DNA of 64,000 nt. Origin: Anisus vortex. Its lineage: Eukaryota; Mollusca; Gastropoda; Planorbidae. The notes beneath the pieces are model-generated. The model had not been told where the DNA came from and searched no databases. It saw only the letters and a program-made list of their open reading frames with translations. Of the stretch, positions 58,801 through 64,000 are shown piece by piece. Position 1 is the stretch's first letter, and the number at the start of each line of letters is the position of its first letter. The position numbers and the translations under genes are program-made. The DNA lies in NCBI GenBank assembly GCA_949126835.1, contig OX421507.1:34245115-34309114 (forward strand). The letters are read 5' to 3'.

Positions 58801-61800
58801 CTACCGCTGAGTAGGTCGGCGCTACAGTTGAGTACGTCGGCGCTACCTTTTAGTAGGTCGGCGCTACCGCTGTGTAGGTCAACGCTACCGCTGAGTAGGT
58901 CGGCGCTACAGTTGAGTACGTCGGCGCTACCTTTTAGTTGGTCGGCGCTACCTTTCAGTAGGTCGGCGCTACCTTTTAGTAGGTCGGCGCCACCTTTGAG
59001 TAGGTCGGCGCCACCGCTAAGTAGGTCGGCGCTACCGCTGGGTAGGTCGGCGCTACCGCTGGGTAGGTCGGCGCTACCGCTGGATAGGTCGGCGCTACCG
59101 CTGGGTAGGTCGGCGCTACCGCTGAGTAGGTCGGCGCTACCGCTAAGTAGGTCGGCGCTACCTCTGAGTACGTCGCCGCTACCTTTTAGTTGGTCGGCGC
59201 TACCTTTGAGTAGGTCGGCGCCACTGCTATATAGGTCGGCGCTACCGCTGAGTAGGTCGGCGCTACCACTGAGTAGGTCGGCGCTACCGCTGAGTAGGTC
59301 GGCGCTACCGCTGGGTAGGTCGGCGCTACCGCTAAGTAGGTCAGCGCTACCGCTGGGTAGGTCGGCGCTACCGCTGGGTAGGTCGGCGCTACCGCTGAGT
59401 AGGTCGGCGCTACCTTTTAGTAGGTCGGCGCTACCTTTGAGTAGGTCGGCGCTACCGCCGAGTAGGTCGGCGCTACAGTTGAGTACGTCGGCGCTACCTT
59501 TTAGTAGGTCGGCGCTACCTTTTAGTAGGTCGGCGCCACCTTTGAGTAGGTCGTCGCCACCGCTAAGTAGGTCGACGCTACCGCTGGGTAGGTCGGCGCT
59601 ACCGCTGGGTAGGTCGGCGCTACCGCTAAGTAGGTCGGCGCTACCGCTGAGTAGGTTGGCGCTACCGCTGGGTAGGTCGGCGCTACCGCTGGATAGGCCG
59701 GTGCTACCTCTGAGTACGTCGGCGCTACCTTTTAGTAGGTCAGCGCTACCTTTAAGTAGGTCAACGCCACCGCTAAATAGGTCGGGGCTACCGCTGGGTA
59801 GGTCGGCGCTACCACTGGGTAGGTTGGCGCTACCGCTGAGTAGGTCGGCGCTACCGCTGAGTAGATTGGCGCTACCGCTGGGTAGGTCGGAGCTACCGCT
59901 GAGTAGGTCGGCGCCACTGCTATATAGGTCGGCGCTACCGCTGAGTAGGTCGGCGCTACCGCTGTGTAGGTCGGCACTACAGTTGAGTACGTCGGCGCTA
60001 CCTTTTAGTAGGTCGGCGCTACCTTTGAGTAGGTCGGCGCTACCATTTAGTAGGTCGGCGCCACCTTTGAGTAGGTCGGCGCCACCGCTAAGTAGGTCGG
60101 CGCTACCGCTGGGTAGGTCGGCGCTACCGCTGGGTAGGTCGGCGCTACCTCTGAGTACGTCGGCGCTACCTTTCAGTAGGTCGGCGCTACCGCTGAGTAG
60201 GTCGGCGCTACATCTGGGTAAGTCGGCGCTACGGTTTTATAGGTCGGCGCTACCTTTGAGTAGGTCTGCGCCACCGCAAAGTAGGTCGCCGCTACCGCTG
60301 GGTAGGTCGGCGCTACCGCTGGATAAGTCGGCGCTACCGCTGGGTAGGTCGGCGCTACCGCTGAGTAGGTCGGCGCTACCGCTGGGTAGGTCGGCGCTAC
60401 CTCTGAGTACGTCGGCGCTACCTTTTAGTTGGTCGGCGCTACCTTTGAGTAGGTCGGCGCCACTGCTATATAGGTCGGCGCTATCGCTGGGTAGGTCGGC
60501 GCTACCGCTGAGTAGGTCGGCGCTACCGCTGAGTAGGTCGGCGCTACCGCTGGGTAGGTCAGCGCTACCGCTGGGTAGGTCGGCGCTACCGCTGGGTAGG
60601 TCGGCGCTACCGCTGGGTAGGTCGGCGCTACCGCGGAGTAGGTCGGCGCTACAGTTGAGTACGTGGGCGCTACCTTTTAGTAGGTCGGCGCTACCTTTAA
60701 GTAGGTCGGCGCCACCGATAAGTAGGTCGGGGCTACCGCTGTGTAGGTCGGCGCTACCGCTGGGTAGGTCGGCGCTACCGCTGAGTAGGTCGGCGCTACC
60801 GCTGAGTACGTCGGCGCTACCGCTGGGTAGGTCGGCGCTACCGCTGGGTAGGTCGGCGCTACCTCTGAGTACGTCGGCGCTACCTTTCAGTAGGTCGGCG
60901 CTACCGCTGAGTAGGTCGGCGCTACATCTGGGTAAGTCGGCACTACGGTTTTGTAGGTCGGCGCTACCTTTGAGTAGGTCTGCGCCACCGCAAAGTAGGT
61001 CGCCGCTACCGCTGGGTAGGTCGGCGCTACCGCTGGATAAGTCGGCGCTACCGCTGGGTAGGTCGGTGCTACCGCTGAGTAGGTCGGCGCTACCGCTGGG
61101 TAGGTCGGCGCTACCTCTGAGTACGTCGGCGCTACCTTTTAGTTGGTCGGCGCTACCTTTGAGTAGGTCGGCGCCACTGCTATATAGGTCGGCGCTATCG
61201 CTGGGTAGGTCGGCGCTACCGCTGAGTAGGTCGGCGCTACCGCTGAGTAGGTCGGCGCTACCGCTGGGTAGGTCGGCGCTACCGCTGGGTAGGTCGGCGC
61301 TACCGCTGGGTAGGTCGGCGCTACCGCTGGGTAGGTCGGCGCTTCCGCGGAGTAGGTCGGCGCTACAGTTGAGTACGTCGGCGCTACCTTTTAGTAGGTC
61401 GGCGCTACCTTTATGTAGGTCGGCGCCACCGCTAAGTAGGTCGGGGCTACCGCTGTGTAGGTCGGCGCTACCGCTGGGTAGGTCGGCGCTACCGCTGAGT
61501 AGGTCGGCGCTACCGCTGAGTACGTCGGCGCTACCTTTTAGTAGGTCGGCGCTACCTTTGAGTAGGTCGGCGCTACCGCCAGGTAGGTCGGCGCTACCGC
61601 TGGGTAGGTCGGCGCTACCACTGGGTAGGTCGGCGCTACCGCTGAGTAGGTCGGCGCTACAGTTGAGTACGTCGGCGCTACCTTTTAGTAGGTCGGCGCT
61701 ACCGCTGTGTAGGTCGGCGCTACCGCTGAGTAGGTCGGCGCTACAGTTGAGTACGTCGGCGCTACCTTTTAGTAGGTCGGCACTACCGCTGTGTAGGTCG

Positions 61801-63207
61801 GCGCTACCGCTGAGTAGGTCGGCGCTACAGTTGAGTACGTCGGCGCTACCTTTTAGTAGGTCGGCGCTACCGCTGTGTAGGTCGGCGCTACCGCTGAGTA
61901 GGTCGGCGCTACAGTTGAGTACGTCGGCGCTACCTTTTAGTTGGTCGGCGCTACCTTTCAGTAGGTCGGCGCTACCTTTTAGTAGGTCGGCGCCACCTTT
62001 GAGTAGGTCGGCGCCACCGCTAAGTAGGTCGGCGCTACCGCTGGGTAGGTCGGCGCTACCGCTGGGTAGGTCGGCGCTACCGCTGGGTAGGTCGGCGCTA
62101 CCGCTGAGTAGGTTGGCGCTACCGCTGAGTAGGTCGGCGCTACCGCCAGGTAGGTCGGCGCTACAGTTGAGTACGTCGGCGCTACCTTTTAGTAGGTCGG
62201 CGCTACCGCTGTGTAGGTCGGCGCTACCGCTGAGTAGGTCGGCGCTACAGTTGAGTACGTCGGCGCTACCTTTTAGTAGGTCGGCGCTACCGCTGTGTAG
62301 GTCGGCGCTACCGCTGAGTAGGTCGGCGCTACAGTTGAGTACGTCGGCGCTACCTTTTAGTAGGTCGGCGCTACCTTTCAGTAGGTCGGCGCTACCTTTT
62401 AGTAGGTCGGCGCCACCTTTGAGTAGGTCGGCGCCACCGCTAAGTAGGTCGGCGCTACCGCTGGGTAGGTCGGCGCTACCGCTGGGTAGGTCGGCGCTAC
62501 CGCTGGGTAGGTCGGCGCTACCGCTGAGTAGGTCGGCGCTACCGCTGGGTAGGTCGGCGCTACACCTGGGTAGGCCGGCGCTACCTCTGAGTACGTCGGT
62601 GCTACCTTTTAGTAGGTCAGCGCTACCTTTAAATAGTTCTGCGCCTACGCTAAGTAGGTCGCCGCTACCGCTAAGTAGGTCGCCGCTACCGCTGGGTAGG
62701 TCGGCGCTACCGCTAGATTGGTCGGCGCTACCGCTGGGTAGGTCGGCGCTACCGCTGAGTAGGTCGGCGCTACCGCTGGGTAGGTCGGCGCTACCGCTGG
62801 GTAGGTCGGCGCTACCTCTGAGTACGCCGGCGCTACCTTTCAGTAGGTCGGCGCTACCGCTGAGTAGGTCGGCGCTACCGTTTTGTAGGATGGCGCTACC
62901 TTTGAGTAGGTCTGCGCCACCGCTAAGTAGGTCGCCGCTACCGCTGGGTAGGTCGGCGCTACCGCTGGATAGGTCGGCGCTACCGCTGGGTAGGTCGGCG
63001 CTACCGCTGAGTAGGTCGGCGCTACCGCTAAGTAGGTCGGCGCTACCTCTGAGTACGTCGCCGCTACCTTTTAGTTGGTCGGCGCTACCTTTGAGTAGGT
63101 CGGCGCCACTGCTATATAGGTCGGCGCTACCGCTGAGTAGGTCGGCGCTACCACTGAGTAGGTCGGCGCTACCGCTGAGTAGGTCGGCGCTACCGCTGGG
63201 TAGGTAG
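55825..63207 (+). other. Very long open frame inside the satellite; not considered a gene
   Basis: About 2,460 codons without stop encode repeats of the heptad RSALPLG/RSALPLS. The frame opens at a TTG; the only ATG I see in it is near 62890. The 21-bp period keeps one frame free of TAG while the neighbouring frame meets TAG in almost every unit. Shorter frames of the same kind fill 26.2-55.8 kb and change register at 20-bp units. There is no promoter, splice pattern or domain, so translation is unsupported. Confidence 0.8.
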
Positions 63208-64000
63208 GCGCTACCGCTAAGTAGGTCAGCGCTACCGCTGGGTAGGTCGGCGCTACCGCTGGGTAGGTCGGCGCTACCGCTGAGTAGGTCGGCGCTACCT
63301 TTTAGTAGGTCGCCGCTACCTTTGAGTAGGTCGGCGCTACCGCCGAGTAGGTCGGCGCTACAGTTGAGTACGTCGGCGCTACCTTTTAGTAGGTCGGCGC
63401 TACCTTTTAGTAGGTCGGTGCCACCTTTGAGTAGGTCGTCGCCACCGCTAAATAGGTCGACGCTACCGCTGGGTAGGTCGGCGCTACCGCTGGGTAGGTC
63501 GGCGCTACCGCTGAGTAGGTCGGCGCTACCGCTGAGTAGGTTGGCGCTACCGCTGGGTAGGTCGGCGCTACCGCTGGGTAGGCCGGTGCTACCTCTGAGT
63601 ACGTCGGCGCTACCTTTTAGTAGGTCAGCGCTACCTTTAAGTAGGTCAACGCCACCGCTAAATAGGTCGGGGCTACTGCTGGGTAGGTCGGCGCTACCGC
63701 TGGGTAGGTCGGCGCTACCGCTGAGTAGGTCGGCGCTACCGCTGAGTACGTCGGCGCTACCTTTTAGAAGGTCGGCGCTACCTTTTAGTAGGTCTGCGCC
63801 ACCGCTAAGTAGTTCGGCGCTACCGCTGAGTAGGTCGGCGCTACCGCTGGATAGGTCGGCGCTACCACTGGGTAGGTCGGCGCTACCGCTGAGTAGGTCG
63901 GCGCTACCTCTGAGAACGTCGGCGCTACATTTGAGTAGGTCGGCGTTACCTTTGAGTAGGTCGGCGCAACCGCTAAGTACGTCGGAGCTACCGCTAAGTA
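56055..64000. repeat. About 2.9-kb higher-order repeat, two full copies and partial others
   Basis: Blocks starting near 56055 and 58912 correspond with offsets of 2,857 to 2,919 bp, differing by whole 21-bp units; 2,898 bp equals 138 units. A related block begins near 61916, and from 63046 to the end the order seen at 56242-57200 starts once more. This is the most regular part of the array; it keeps one frame open from 55825 to 63207. Confidence 0.82.
58644..58930. repeat. 84-bp (four-unit) module repeated in tandem
   Basis: The four-unit series with CCGCTGAG, ACAGTTGAGTACG, CCTTTTAG and CCGCTGTG parts repeats head to tail. The same module appears at about 61640-61925 and 62160-62345. It is a third level of organisation: 21 bp, 84 bp and about 2.9 kb. 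Confidence 0.85.

Larger units (their letters stand above)
26256..64000. repeat. Giant 21-bp minisatellite with higher-order structure (about 1,800 units)
   Basis: From 26256 to the window end everything is built of a 21-bp unit: a conserved core TAGGTCGGCGCTA plus a variable eight-base part, most often CCGCTGGG or CCGCTGAG. Other frequent variants carry CCTTTTAG, CCGCTAAG, or an ACAGTTGAG part with a TACGTCGG core (TAC for TAG), and some have GGCGCCA. Occasional 20-bp units lack one base and shift frames. Unit GC content is about 70% against AT-rich flanks. Variants recur in fixed order over kilobases, giving nested higher-order repeats (listed separately). The array has no terminus in this window and abuts a retrotransposon gag start on its left. 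Single-read or collapsed assembly errors cannot be excluded. Confidence 0.97.

Noticed and set aside
26256..64000. Dozens of long open frames, up to about 2,460 codons, as real repetitive proteins
   Set aside because: They follow automatically from a 21-bp period without stops in one frame. Many open at GTG or TTG rather than ATG, register changes at 20-bp units break them at random, and both strands are open.
26256..64000. CRISPR array
   Set aside because: Units are contiguous with no unique spacers, and the surroundings are eukaryotic.

Overview
The window looks like repeat-rich, AT-rich DNA from an animal, most likely a gastropod mollusc. That is an inference from the mix of tRNA-derived SINEs, decayed non-LTR (LINE) 3' ends, hAT-like and TA-flanked MITEs and Ty3/gypsy-type gag remnants. 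No bacterial-style gene organisation is present: no operons and no ribosome binding sites. Most open frames are either transposon debris or frames that stay open because a tandem repeat has a period divisible by three.

Layout. Positions 1-1029 are a 49-bp satellite. 1.03-25.4 kb is an ordinary snail-like intergenic mosaic. It holds four copies of one tRNA-derived SINE family plus a fragment, a second SINE family with an L2-like tail, hAT-like MITEs, three head-to-tail TA-flanked MITEs, fragments of at least three LINEs, a decayed minus-strand gag, and many minisatellites (periods 9, 12, 19, 20, 21, 22, 31, 40, 44 and 49 bp). Only two short stretches look like possible host exons. One is a signal-anchor/transmembrane first exon at 4105-4264 (-) with a good splice donor. 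The other is a tiny cysteine-knot-like exon at 24722-24783 (-), also with a good donor.

From 25,383 the sequence reads as the 5' end of an LTR retrotransposon: a TGTT...AACA LTR (25,383-26,004), a primer binding site resembling the tRNA-Pro type, a leader, and a gag start codon at 26,181. After 25 codons the gag reading frame runs without a visible break into a GC-rich minisatellite with a 21-bp unit. That array fills the rest of the window (26,256-64,000, about 1,800 units) and continues past its end.

The array is the most striking object here. Its units fall into recurrent variants arranged in higher-order repeats, including direct duplications of 5,576, 3,610, 10,070, about 1,800 and about 2,900 bp, with shorter 84-bp modules inside. 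The junction suggests the satellite was born by expansion of a short piece of the retrotransposon's own gag. The very long open frames in it (up to about 2,460 codons) are most simply a by-product of the 21-bp period and are not annotated as genes.
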